A stretch of DNA of 64,000 bases from a virus: the IMG/VR virus record IMGVR_UViG_3300017963_000029, positions 1-64,000 of that record; one strand, 5' to 3'. A program made the translations under genes and the position numbers. The notes beneath the pieces are model-generated. The model worked only from the letters and a program-made list of their open reading frames with translations. It was not told the DNA's origin and did no database searches. Shown here one piece after another: positions 38,265-46,684 of this stretch (its first letter is position 1; every line of letters starts with the position of its first letter).

Positions 38265-40393
38265 TGGCCTCCCCTATCGCATTCGACTGTGAGACGTTTT
38301 TGATTCGTCCAGGGCTACTGGCGCCTCCGATGGTCTGCCTGACGTCGGCCATGCCGCCCGGGAATGTCCGGTTGTTTCACGCGAAACCGGAGATGATGCC
38401 CAACGGGTGCCTGCAGAAAGACGTGGACCGGGGGTCGTCAGGCTCAAGCAGCGCCCGCGGTCACTTCGAGTGGATCCTGGAGCAGGACCCCATCTACGGC
38501 CTGAACATCGCCTTCGACATGACCGTGTGCCTAAACGAGTGGCCGGATCTCTTCCCCAAGGTGTTCAAGGCCTACGACGAGAATCGCGTCGTCGACATCG
38601 CGCTCTGTCAGCAGCTTATCGACAATGCCCGCGGGGCCATGACCTTTTTCAAGCAGCAACAGAAGCCCTACGGCTACAGTCTGGCCGGCATCGCCAAGCG
38701 TATTTTGAAGAAGGACCGGAGCGAGGAGAAAGAGAATCCGGACGCCTGGCGTCTCCGATATGGAGAGTTGATAGACGTGCCACTTCCTGAGTGGCCCGAG
38801 GCGGCGACCAAATACGCGATGGACGACAGCGAGGACACGCTCGAGATAGCCAACTACCAATGGCTTCATCACCGCGAGTTGATGAAGGACGCGCCGGCCC
38901 AGGCGCGGGCGGCCTTCGCGTTGCAGCTGTTGATGTGCTGGGGCGTCCGCACGGATCCAGAGCGGATAGCGATGCTCAAGGCCGCGGCAGAGGAGAAGTA
39001 CTACGATATCACCCGCAGGCTCGTCGAGAACGGCCTCGTGAGGGGAGATGATGCGCCACCCAGGCAGCGGGGCACCAGAAACACGCGCGCAGCACAGAGG
39101 AGAATGCTCCAGATCCGGCGCGATAACGACTTGCCTCTCACGCTCACCAAGACCGGGTACAAGAAGTACAAGGAGCGCACAGGAAAGAAGAAAATCGCTG
39201 TCGACATCGTGTTCACCGAGGAGGAGCTCGTCAAATACATGGCGGTGGACGAGGATGCCTGCAACGAGAGCGGCGACGACCTGCTGCACGACTACACCAT
39301 GCGGGTACAGCTGCACAATATCCTCCATACGCACGTCCCCGACCTGCTGAAGGGGGTTCACCAGCCGATCCAGCCGTCCTACTTCACGATGGTGGAGTCG
39401 GGGAGGACCTCGTGCGCGAAGAGCCGCTCGGAGGACAAGAAAAAGCCGTCACCGACCAACGGCTTCCAGTTCCAGAACCCCAAGCGGGCGCTTTCCTACT
39501 TTCCGACCGGCGTGGGCATCCGGGAGTGTTTCATCGCGCGGCCAGGGAGGTTCTTGTGTGATGCGGATTTCACGGGGCTCGAGCTTTGTAGTGGGGCCCA
39601 GACCTGTATCAGCACGGTGGGGTACTCCCGGATGGCGGAGGCCTTGAACGCCGGCAGGGACGTGCATCTGCAGTTTGGCGGCAGGTTGATGGGCATCAGC
39701 TACGAGGAGGCGCTCGAGCGCCGCCACGATCCTGAGGTAAAGGCGTTCCGGCAGAGGGCGAAGCCGCTTAACTTCGGAGCGCCAGGCGGCCTTGGCGTGT
39801 TTGGACTCATCGGCCTCGCCCGCGGTTATGGTGTCAAGTTCACGCCGGCAGAGGCCAAGAGCATTCTCAACGAGTGGTTCGAGGAGTTCCCGGAGTGGCA
39901 GGACTACTTCAAATACGTCCGCGACCACATCGACCGGGTGAGCGGCAAGGGGCAGATAGCGCAGCTGTTTGTCAGTCGTGTGCGTGGGGGCATCACTTTC
40001 ACCTCCGGGTGCAACACGTTGTTCCAGGGGCTCGGCGCCGACGGCGCAAAAGCCGCGTGTTACGCCGTGGCCAAGCGTTGTTACATGAAGGTGCCTGGTT
40101 CAGTTCTGTATGGCGCGCGGCCTCTGGGGTTCGTTCACGACGAGATACTTTCTGAAGTGTTCCGAGAAATTGCACACGAGCAGGCCATGGAAAAAGCCAA
40201 GGTGATGGAGGAGGCCTGCAACAAGTTCTTGCCGGATGTTCCGGTGAAGTGTGAGCCCTCCCTGGCCGAGAGATGGTCCAAGGACATCGAGTCCGTTTAC
40301 GACCGGGATGGCAGACTGCAACCTTACGACCTCGCCAAGGAAGGCCGGTGGGAGGTCTATTACGGCGACGGCGAGCCGGTGGAGTGGAAATGA
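38264..40393 (+). CDS. Family A DNA polymerase with 3'-5' exonuclease
   Basis: 709 aa. The proofreading domain has Exo I F-D8-C-E10-T, Exo II Y-G-L-N-I-A-F-D-M and Exo III Y-A-M-D-D-S-E-D. The polymerase domain has motif A D-A-D-F-T-G-L-E-L at about 432-440, motif B R-Q-R-A-K-P-L-N-F-G near 496-505 and motif C V-H-D-E near 624-627. Motif B has Phe where most family members have Tyr before Gly, which bears on nucleotide choice. No 5'-3' exonuclease domain. This is the element's replicative polymerase. Confidence 0.95.
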   Translation: MASPIAFDCETFLIRPGLLAPPMVCLTSAMPPGNVRLFHAKPEMMPNGCLQKDVDRGSSGSSSARGHFEWILEQDPIYGLNIAFDMTVCLNEWPDLFPKVFKAYDENRVVDIALCQQLIDNARGAMTFFKQQQKPYGYSLAGIAKRILKKDRSEEKENPDAWRLRYGELIDVPLPEWPEAATKYAMDDSEDTLEIANYQWLHHRELMKDAPAQARAAFALQLLMCWGVRTDPERIAMLKAAAEEKYYDITRRLVENGLVRGDDAPPRQRGTRNTRAAQRRMLQIRRDNDLPLTLTKTGYKKYKERTGKKKIAVDIVFTEEELVKYMAVDEDACNESGDDLLHDYTMRVQLHNILHTHVPDLLKGVHQPIQPSYFTMVESGRTSCAKSRSEDKKKPSPTNGFQFQNPKRALSYFPTGVGIRECFIARPGRFLCDADFTGLELCSGAQTCISTVGYSRMAEALNAGRDVHLQFGGRLMGISYEEALERRHDPEVKAFRQRAKPLNFGAPGGLGVFGLIGLARGYGVKFTPAEAKSILNEWFEEFPEWQDYFKYVRDHIDRVSGKGQIAQLFVSRVRGGITFTSGCNTLFQGLGADGAKAACYAVAKRCYMKVPGSVLYGARPLGFVHDEILSEVFREIAHEQAMEKAKVMEEACNKFLPDVPVKCEPSLAERWSKDIESVYDRDGRLQPYDLAKEGRWEVYYGDGEPVEWK

Positions 40394-40917
40394 AAGAAAT
40401 ACTTGAAGCCGCAAGAGAGCAGATCGCAGAAATGTTGGAGGGAGATCTGTACGCGAAAAACTTCAGCGATGCCATTCGTGTGGCCAAGTTGGCGGAGGAG
40501 ATAGCTGCTAACGAAGGCAGATCCGAGTTGGTAAGAGTAAAGCACAAGGCTCTAGCTGAGAGCGAGTTTTTCGCGCCTATCCTTTACGAAGCCATCTTGG
40601 CCGATTTGGCCACCGGCAACGACATGTTGAAAGATAAGTATGATCGACTTCAACGGGCACACGCGGATTTAGAACGAAAGCATCTGATGGTCGACGCCGC
40701 CGGCAATCGGTTGAACGCCGAGAGAAAGGCTTTGGACGCCGAGAGGACCGTCATTCACGAAGAGAGGCTGGCCATGAGGAAGGTACACGCCGCTCTCGCG
40801 ATCGAGAACAAAAGCGGTGTAGATCTTCCGGCGCTGCCTCCAATACCGGAGTTACCGCCGGATCCGCTGGACGAGGAAGAAGAGGAAGACAATGGCAACG
40901 AGACAGGAAGAGATTGA
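40390..40917 (+). CDS. Coiled-coil protein, 175 aa
   Basis: ATG overlaps the polymerase TGA. Long helices with heptad-like spacing at about 70-145 (YDRLQRAHADLERKHLM), then a Pro-rich segment and an acidic end (DEEEEEDNGNE). No family recognised. Confidence 0.7.
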   Translation: MKEILEAAREQIAEMLEGDLYAKNFSDAIRVAKLAEEIAANEGRSELVRVKHKALAESEFFAPILYEAILADLATGNDMLKDKYDRLQRAHADLERKHLMVDAAGNRLNAERKALDAERTVIHEERLAMRKVHAALAIENKSGVDLPALPPIPELPPDPLDEEEEEDNGNETGRD

Positions 40918-41128
40918 GTCGGGGTGTTTGTCCAGAGTGTACGAGGACGAGCCCGTGTTCGTTATCAGGGCCGCGGACAAGTGCGCCCCTTACATGGTGA
41001 CTGTGTGGGGTCTTTTTGCGCAGTTGATGGGCGCTGATCCCGAAAAAATAGTGGGGTCCATGAAGGCGATGGTTCGTATGCAGAAGTGGCAGAAGGACAA
41101 TCCCGACAAGGTGAAGGTACCGGACTGA
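40892..41128 (+). CDS. Small hypothetical protein, 78 aa
   Basis: Overlaps the previous gene by 26 nt and the next by 1 nt. A central hydrophobic stretch (YMVTVWGLFAQLMG) is too short and polar for a confident TM. Function unknown. Confidence 0.6.
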   Translation: MATRQEEIESGCLSRVYEDEPVFVIRAADKCAPYMVTVWGLFAQLMGADPEKIVGSMKAMVRMQKWQKDNPDKVKVPD

Positions 41129-41790
41129 TGAACAAGATCTTCTGTATAGGACACTTCAAGACCGGGACCACGAGCTACTCGATGGCCATGCGGATGCTCG
41201 GTTTCCGGGACATCCACTTCCCCCTCAAGTACGCGGAGCGCCTGCAGGAGACAGGGGACGTGTACTGGGATGACCGGGAGTGGGACTCCATGAGCAACAT
41301 CAACGAGGTCGAGTACGACCGGTGTGACCGGGTGTATCCGGACAGCAAGTTCGTGTTGACGACCCGGGTTGTTGATAGTTGGTTGGTTTCTATCCAGAAA
41401 CACATGGCGACGAAGTGGCCCCCGCGGCTCAAGAAGTTGTTGGATTGGCGCTCGGAGGTCGTCTTCGGGGTTCCCTGCGAGTTGGAGGCGTTTGACGAGG
41501 AGCATTTTCGAAAAAGATATATCGAGCACTATGAAGGTGTGCTCGATTATTTCAGAGGGCGAGAGGAGCAGCTGCTCGTGCTTTTCCTCGAGTCCAATAT
41601 GAAGATGGAATCGCTCGCCACCTTCCTGGGCAAGGGGATTCCCTACCCCCGGATGAACGTTTCACCTGGTCCGGTCGCCGGCATGGAGTGCCCGGGGATC
41701 CCGACGTTGGTCGCCGGGGGCTTGAAACGGACGGTTGATTACGACGAAAAGACCGTGTTCCTGCAGTTCGAGGAACCGGTGAAGTGGTGA
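41128..41790 (+). CDS. Sulfotransferase-family protein
   Basis: 220 aa. The PAPS 5'-phosphosulfate loop is visible at residues 8-17 (G-H-F-K-T-G-T-T-S) and the 3'-phosphate region at 75-88 (F-V-L-T-T-R80-V-V-D-S84-W), matching Sulfotransf_4-like enzymes. It would move sulfate from PAPS onto a hydroxyl or amine of an unknown acceptor. The gene sits between replication genes, an unusual place for this function. Confidence 0.82.
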   Translation: MNKIFCIGHFKTGTTSYSMAMRMLGFRDIHFPLKYAERLQETGDVYWDDREWDSMSNINEVEYDRCDRVYPDSKFVLTTRVVDSWLVSIQKHMATKWPPRLKKLLDWRSEVVFGVPCELEAFDEEHFRKRYIEHYEGVLDYFRGREEQLLVLFLESNMKMESLATFLGKGIPYPRMNVSPGPVAGMECPGIPTLVAGGLKRTVDYDEKTVFLQFEEPVKW

Positions 41791-41791
41791 T

Positions 41792-42907
41792 ATGCGCGAC
41801 GTAGACCGAAATGCCCGGTTGGTGCTGACTTACGGTGGGATGTCCTGGCTGGCGGGAAACGTGAATTCTTCGGTTAGTCGGAAGGATCTGTTTCTCGTAA
41901 TGCGCAAAGACGTAGGAAAAACCGCTTTCAAAAAGGCGCTTAAAAACACCAGATGGCAGAAGGAGTGCGTGGCGCGAATGGTGGAGGCCGGTCTTCTTCG
42001 GGAGATTAAAAAAGGCAGTCAGGTGTTCTACAAGGTACACAACGAGCAGCTTCTGAAAGATGCTGTTGCCGATAGTGACAATAACGGGGGGATGGCTCTC
42101 GCCAGGTATCTGTTTCCTCACGAGGTTGGCGTGGATGAGGAGGACATCCCCGACGAGCTTCGGGAGATGTTGCAGGAAGAAGGGGTATCACAAGGCGTTC
42201 TCGTCCCAGAAAGCCGCGAAGAAGCTCCGAAGTCGTTGGCAGAGAAGATGCGAGCGGCGAGTGCAAAAGGCGACTCGTTATTTGATGGGATAAAGGAAGT
42301 AGACGTGAGGGGTCCTTCTTTTACCGGAGAGGAACTGACGGAACCCACGATTCAGAAAGGCATAGCCAAAAACGAAGAATTAATAGATATGCTCCGGCGT
42401 TTTCAAGGGTACGTCGAACACATAAGCGGTACGTTCGATACCATCAACAGCAATCTGACTCTCGCAGAGCAGCGGTTCAGCAGTGTAGATACTAGGTTGA
42501 AAGCACTGGGCAAGACCCTGGACCGGCATGTCAGCGTCACTGAAAACGCGGTGAAAGAGGAGGCAGAGAACCGTCGTAAGGACGCGACAGAGCTTCTGGA
42601 GATGTTCACCATTATCGGGGAGAACCAGGTACGGGGGACGAAGCTCGTGGGAGTATTGAACGAGAACGTCAAGAAGCTGACAGAGGGAACGTCGAAGGAG
42701 AGCGAGGTGACGGCCAAAGTTGTGCAGGCCATCCACGCAGAACTGAAGTCGGTGGCCGACTCGTACAGGGCTCTGGTCGAATCACAAACAGGCGAGGGGC
42801 GTATGAAGGAAGCGATGGATCTCATCAAACGCGGCCTCCGGGATTTTGAGGAAGGACAGTCGCTGCTCCTCGAGCAGCAGGCAGAACAGGGCGGTGATGG
42901 CGAGTGA
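41792..42907 (+). CDS. Winged-helix plus coiled-coil protein
   Basis: 371 aa. Residues 30-95 fit a winged-helix DNA-binding fold (W-Q-K-E-C-V-A-R-M-V-E-A-G-L-L-R-E-I-K-K-G and a beta wing). A linker contains A-E-K-M-R-A-A-S and S-L-F-D-G-I-K-E-V-D, shared with the nuclease tail and DUF669-like protein. The C-terminal 190 residues are a long coiled coil. Possibly a replication or segregation adaptor. Confidence 0.72.
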   Translation: MRDVDRNARLVLTYGGMSWLAGNVNSSVSRKDLFLVMRKDVGKTAFKKALKNTRWQKECVARMVEAGLLREIKKGSQVFYKVHNEQLLKDAVADSDNNGGMALARYLFPHEVGVDEEDIPDELREMLQEEGVSQGVLVPESREEAPKSLAEKMRAASAKGDSLFDGIKEVDVRGPSFTGEELTEPTIQKGIAKNEELIDMLRRFQGYVEHISGTFDTINSNLTLAEQRFSSVDTRLKALGKTLDRHVSVTENAVKEEAENRRKDATELLEMFTIIGENQVRGTKLVGVLNENVKKLTEGTSKESEVTAKVVQAIHAELKSVADSYRALVESQTGEGRMKEAMDLIKRGLRDFEEGQSLLLEQQAEQGGDGE

Positions 42908-43811
42908 AATAAGACTACGGCGGTTGATGGACCGGTACCGCGAGCTCGTGGAGAGAAACGCGCCCAGCATAGATCTGGCGAGGCTCGAGAAGGAGATCTG
43001 GGCCATCGTCAAGGTGAATCGCGACGTGGCGCTTCGGCGCCGGATATGGTTCGCAGAGGTGTTTGGAGGGAACACCGTCTATTACGAGAACCGGTGGCAC
43101 ATCTTCAGAAAGAAGTGGGCCCGCCCGCTTTTCGACGAGGTGGACAGCAAGAGGATGACCTGGAAGAGCGCCATCACCGCCTATCGGCGCTCCAACTTCC
43201 TCGCGCGCCGGCACGGCATGAAACCCGGCAAGGTTCTCAAGCGCGTGATGGAGCAGTACGACGGGACCACCAAATCCGTCGAGAATGCTGTTGTCGACGG
43301 CGAGGTGGTGCTTGATGTCAGCGACGGGCGCGAGTCGCTCAATCTGTTGGCCAAGGAGTTACGGGCCAAGGTAAAGCATGCCGCGGAGGTGTACGTGGCA
43401 GCGGCGCTCGACAAGATGGGCGTCGAGGACGACCAGCATCAGAAGATAATAGAGGACTTCGTTATCAGCATGGACCAGGTGGTCAACGAGTTACTGATGA
43501 CCATCCGCGTCTGCAGGAAGAACGCCAAGGAAGAGGGGCTCGCGAAGATAGGCCTTCGGTCGTTCGATTGGGCGTGCGAGGTCCTGGGTATTCAGGCTTC
43601 TTTTGGTGAGGAGGTGGATCTCAAGCTCGTCGGTAAAGTGGTTCGCCGGCGAGCGAGAGATCTGCACCCTGACCGTAATAAAACCCCGCAAGCGAAACAG
43701 GAGTATGACAACGTAAACCGTGCCCACGAGATACTGCTGGCGTACTCCCGGTTTCGCAGGAAAGGCAATGGAAATGGTATCACGCAGAAAGAAAATACGC
43801 AGTCTCCTTGA
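42897..43811 (+). CDS. Protein with C-terminal J-domain
   Basis: 304 aa from the ATG at 42897. The C-terminal 60 residues match a J-domain: helix II R-R-R-A-R-D, then H-P-D-R-N at about 257, then V-N-R-A-H-E-I-L. The larger N-terminal part is helical and basic with no recognised fold. J-domains recruit Hsp70/DnaK, so this may bring the host chaperone to the replication complex, as DnaJ does in lambda replication. Confidence 0.82.
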   Translation: MASEIRLRRLMDRYRELVERNAPSIDLARLEKEIWAIVKVNRDVALRRRIWFAEVFGGNTVYYENRWHIFRKKWARPLFDEVDSKRMTWKSAITAYRRSNFLARRHGMKPGKVLKRVMEQYDGTTKSVENAVVDGEVVLDVSDGRESLNLLAKELRAKVKHAAEVYVAAALDKMGVEDDQHQKIIEDFVISMDQVVNELLMTIRVCRKNAKEEGLAKIGLRSFDWACEVLGIQASFGEEVDLKLVGKVVRRRARDLHPDRNKTPQAKQEYDNVNRAHEILLAYSRFRRKGNGNGITQKENTQSP

Positions 43812-44310
43812 TTACAAACCCGACCCGAAAGTGAAGGACGAGGGCATGCAGGCGGCGATGTTCATGGTGTGGGCGGCGGAGGAGCTTCCCTACCGCTACA
43901 TCCCGATGCCCATCATCGTCCGGATGGCCCGGGGCATGAATCGCACGCCCCGGCACGACAGCCCGGAGGTGGAGCTGTTCAAGAACAACCGCTTCCAGCG
44001 GGTCAAGCGCATCCTCCTCGAGCAGTATCGGCGCGAGAATGACTGGGGCCCCGGGATGGGATATCGGGCCACGGTCGACAGCGCGGACACTCTCAGGACG
44101 GCTTGGAAGAAGAGGCTCCGGGATATCCTGGCCGCCTTCAAAAGGGCCAAGGCCACCGGAGAGACCATCAACGAGAATCAGTTGACCAAGAAGGACCGGG
44201 AGTACTTCCTGTCTACCCGTGGGGCGGTCAAGAAGATGGACGGGCCCTCGTTGGGCGGGAAGTTGTTGCCGCGTGACGCCGAAGAGGATGGTAAGAAAAA
44301 GACGGAGTGA
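43774..44310 (+). CDS. Basic helical hypothetical protein, 178 aa
   Basis: The ATG at 43774 lies 8 nt after GGAAAGG; the ATG two codons earlier is too close to it. Arg/Lys-rich helices throughout, ending in KKKTE. It overlaps the J-domain gene by 38 nt. No family recognised. May bind nucleic acid. Confidence 0.66.
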   Translation: MVSRRKKIRSLLDYKPDPKVKDEGMQAAMFMVWAAEELPYRYIPMPIIVRMARGMNRTPRHDSPEVELFKNNRFQRVKRILLEQYRRENDWGPGMGYRATVDSADTLRTAWKKRLRDILAAFKRAKATGETINENQLTKKDREYFLSTRGAVKKMDGPSLGGKLLPRDAEEDGKKKTE

Positions 44311-46451
44311 TGCTCACCATAGGCTCTTTATTCTCTGGTATTGGAGGGCTCGAGTTGGGGCTGGAATTGTCCGGTCTCGGCCCCGTGCTCTTTCAAGCGG
44401 AGAAGGAGGAGTACTGCCTGGGCATCCTCGAAAAACACTGGCCAGAAGTGAAGAGGTTCGACGATGTCAGAAAAGTCACCGCAGACACCGTGCCACGAGT
44501 CGACGTACTGTGCGGAGGATTTCCTTGTCAGGATATATCAGCAGCCGGCAAGGGTGAGGGCCTTAGCGGTTCTCGAAGCGGCCTCTGGTACGAGTTCGCT
44601 CGCGTCGTTAGTGAGCTCTGTCCAGAGTGGGTTGTCGTCGAAAACGTTGCAAGCGCAGCAAACCGTTGGGTCGATGCCGTCCGAAGAGACCTGGAAGGGA
44701 AAGGTTATGCAACGCTACCGATCCCACTTGCAGCAGCTGATGTTGGATCTTCTCATCTTCGTAAAAGAATCTTCATCGTTGGGCACCGCGCGCTGGACAA
44801 CCCCGAAGAGCACGGCGAGCGGCCCGGACTACGCGCGATCCGGGAGGAAACGGAGCGGTGGAGACGACTTGGTGACTCAGGTGGCGAAGTGGCCGACCCC
44901 GACGGCATCCCTGTATGGGACGAGCCAGAACGAGGGACAGGTACCCCATCAACGTCCGAGTGCAGGGACGCCGAGTTTATGGACGATAGCTCGCCGGTGG
45001 CCGACACCCGACGCGAACATGGGCAGCGGAGGGAGGATGACGGATCCGGAGAAAGTAACGCCGACGGGAAGAGATTTGGAGACAGGCAGAAAAAGGCAGA
45101 TAACGTTAGGCGATGCGGTTCGCCGCCATCGTCGGTGGCCCACGCCGACGGCGGGGGATTCGAAGTCGAGCGGCAGCAGGAACTTACCGGGGTCGAAAGC
45201 CCACCCGGGGGTGTCGTTGACGGACATGGCGCTTCACGGGAACAGCTCGACACCTCGCAGATGGCCGACGCCCAAACACCGGGATTTCAAGAGCGCAGCT
45301 GGTCCAGCAGGGATGAAACGAGACAATCCGGATTTGAATGTGGTGGCAGCGAAATGGCCGACGCCGACATCGTCGGAAGCGGGCAATACATCGAGGGGAG
45401 GGGACCGGAAGGACGAGCTTCTTTTGGGTGGCCTTTCGAGTGGCCACCACCGCCCGGAGACATGCAGTCATGGGGGCAAGTGCCGCCCGACTCTCAGCCC
45501 TCAGTTTGTGCTGTGGCTCATGGGATTCCCCAGAGGGTGGCTAGACTGAAGGCTTTGGGCAATGCAGTCGTACCACAATGCGCCGAAGTAGTTGGCTACA
45601 TAATACAAGAACTATATACCCACGAAATACAGGAGATAGAAATGAAGTTGTTCAAGTTGAGTAAGACCGACAAGAAGGAGAAGTGCGCGGCCAACCGTTG
45701 CAAAGACGATCACACGGGAGAGGTTCCCGGCGATTTGTGGGGAAGAGAAACGGCCAAGCTTTGCGACCGGCACTTCAACGAGGCAGTCACCTTCGCAGAG
45801 CAGAACCCCGACTACAAGCCGCCGACCCCGGGAACTCCGGGCACCTCGTTGACGGTGGTGGACCAGGCACTGAACGACGAGCTTGAGGCCCAGTACAAGG
45901 AAGCCGAGGACATGCTCAAGGAGTTGGATGGCTTCGAGGTGGTAACGCAGCAGGACCTGGAGAACATAGCCGAGGTCCTCGTGATGGTGAAAGGCCGACG
46001 CAACTGGCTCGAGACGCGCGAGAAGGAGATAACCGTCCCCATCCACACCTCGTTGAAGAAGGTGCGAGAGCTATTTGAGCCGTCCAAGACGTTCTGGGCC
46101 AATGCCGAGGTCATCCTGAAGCAGAAGATAGCCGCAGCCAAGCTCCGCGAGGCCTGCAACACCGCCCAGGCGTTGCAGGAAGCGGCAGATGCCGCCGGCA
46201 TCGGGGACAGCACCACGGTGGCGCATGCCACCTCGCGCATCACCACGGTCGGGGACGTGCCGGGCATCAGTACCCAGGACCGGTGGAACTACAAGGTGGT
46301 GGACGCTTCGAAGGTGCCACGGAAGTACTTGATGGTCGACGACGCCAAGCTCCGGGCCCACTGCGCGATGTTCAAGGGCGACGACAAGCCCACCGCCATC
46401 GAGGGCATTGATTTTTTACCCGATGTCCGGGTGACGGCGAGGTCGAAATGA
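44310..46451 (+). CDS. DNA cytosine-5 methyltransferase read in frame into downstream gene
   Basis: 713-codon open frame. Residues 1-443 form a C5-methyltransferase: motif I L-F-S-G-I-G-G-L-E, catalytic C73 in G-F-P-C-Q-D-I-S, E-N-V at 111-113, R-K-R-I-F-I-V-G at 151-158, and closing R-L-K-A-L-G-N-A-V-V-P-Q. Between them lies a long low-complexity region with repeated V-A-D-P-D/M-A-D-A elements typical of phage members. No stop separates it from the 269-aa protein that starts at 45642, so either a fusion is made or the downstream start is used as well. Residues 52-413 are dual-coding with the 44464-45549 frame. Confidence 0.85.
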   Translation: MLTIGSLFSGIGGLELGLELSGLGPVLFQAEKEEYCLGILEKHWPEVKRFDDVRKVTADTVPRVDVLCGGFPCQDISAAGKGEGLSGSRSGLWYEFARVVSELCPEWVVVENVASAANRWVDAVRRDLEGKGYATLPIPLAAADVGSSHLRKRIFIVGHRALDNPEEHGERPGLRAIREETERWRRLGDSGGEVADPDGIPVWDEPERGTGTPSTSECRDAEFMDDSSPVADTRREHGQRREDDGSGESNADGKRFGDRQKKADNVRRCGSPPSSVAHADGGGFEVERQQELTGVESPPGGVVDGHGASREQLDTSQMADAQTPGFQERSWSSRDETRQSGFECGGSEMADADIVGSGQYIEGRGPEGRASFGWPFEWPPPPGDMQSWGQVPPDSQPSVCAVAHGIPQRVARLKALGNAVVPQCAEVVGYIIQELYTHEIQEIEMKLFKLSKTDKKEKCAANRCKDDHTGEVPGDLWGRETAKLCDRHFNEAVTFAEQNPDYKPPTPGTPGTSLTVVDQALNDELEAQYKEAEDMLKELDGFEVVTQQDLENIAEVLVMVKGRRNWLETREKEITVPIHTSLKKVRELFEPSKTFWANAEVILKQKIAAAKLREACNTAQALQEAADAAGIGDSTTVAHATSRITTVGDVPGISTQDRWNYKVVDASKVPRKYLMVDDAKLRAHCAMFKGDDKPTAIEGIDFLPDVRVTARSK
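44464..45549 (+). CDS. WPTP-repeat protein encoded entirely within the methyltransferase gene
   Basis: 361 aa in the +2 frame relative to the methyltransferase, same strand, full overlap. The opening H-E-S-T-Y-C-A-E-D-F-L-V-R, S-G-T-S-S-L and S-K-T segments, six W-P-T-P repeats, and the end S-P-Q-F-V-L-W-L-M-G-F-P-R-G-W are features I recognise from phage and bacterial proteins encoded beside cytosine methyltransferases. W-P-T-P here is the shifted reading of V-A-D-P in the other frame. Both frames show family-typical sequence, so both are probably expressed. Function unknown. Confidence 0.72.
   Translation: MSEKSPQTPCHESTYCAEDFLVRIYQQPARVRALAVLEAASGTSSLASLVSSVQSGLSSKTLQAQQTVGSMPSEETWKGKVMQRYRSHLQQLMLDLLIFVKESSSLGTARWTTPKSTASGPDYARSGRKRSGGDDLVTQVAKWPTPTASLYGTSQNEGQVPHQRPSAGTPSLWTIARRWPTPDANMGSGGRMTDPEKVTPTGRDLETGRKRQITLGDAVRRHRRWPTPTAGDSKSSGSRNLPGSKAHPGVSLTDMALHGNSSTPRRWPTPKHRDFKSAAGPAGMKRDNPDLNVVAAKWPTPTSSEAGNTSRGGDRKDELLLGGLSSGHHRPETCSHGGKCRPTLSPQFVLWLMGFPRGWLD
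45642..46451 (+). CDS. Phage recombination-associated-type protein (internal start)
   Basis: 269 aa from an ATG with its own AGGAGATAGAA site, in frame with the methyltransferase. N-terminal Cys/His cluster (KCAANRCKDDHT ... LCDRHF), then a coiled coil around about 110-185 (R-N-W-L-E-T-R-E-K-E-I-T-V-P-I) and a domain ending V-D-A-S-K-V-P-R-K-Y-L-M-V-D-D-A-K-L-R-A. I associate that ending with phage proteins encoded next to recombination genes. Exact role unknown. Confidence 0.75.
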   Translation: MKLFKLSKTDKKEKCAANRCKDDHTGEVPGDLWGRETAKLCDRHFNEAVTFAEQNPDYKPPTPGTPGTSLTVVDQALNDELEAQYKEAEDMLKELDGFEVVTQQDLENIAEVLVMVKGRRNWLETREKEITVPIHTSLKKVRELFEPSKTFWANAEVILKQKIAAAKLREACNTAQALQEAADAAGIGDSTTVAHATSRITTVGDVPGISTQDRWNYKVVDASKVPRKYLMVDDAKLRAHCAMFKGDDKPTAIEGIDFLPDVRVTARSK

Positions 46452-46684
46452 TCATCCGGATAATGGCCGGCGAGATATCGCTGGAGTTCGAGCTTCAGAG
46501 AGACGCGACCGCCCATATGTTGGTGGATGGAGGTTCCACTGATTTAGGTAAGTGGGAGAAGGACGGTAACACCCTCGAGATCATGGTATCCGAGGAGGCT
46601 TTGAAGGGGGCTTTCACGAGCGTGGTCGCCAGTGCAGCCAAGGACCACGACAGTAAGGACGTGTTGATCTTCGAGTTGGATTAA
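46448..46684 (+). CDS. Small acidic hypothetical protein, 78 aa
   Basis: ATGA overlap upstream and 1-nt overlap downstream. Beta-type N-terminus (IIRIMAGEISLEFELQ) and acidic C-terminus. No motif recognised. Confidence 0.64.
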   Translation: MIIRIMAGEISLEFELQRDATAHMLVDGGSTDLGKWEKDGNTLEIMVSEEALKGAFTSVVASAAKDHDSKDVLIFELD

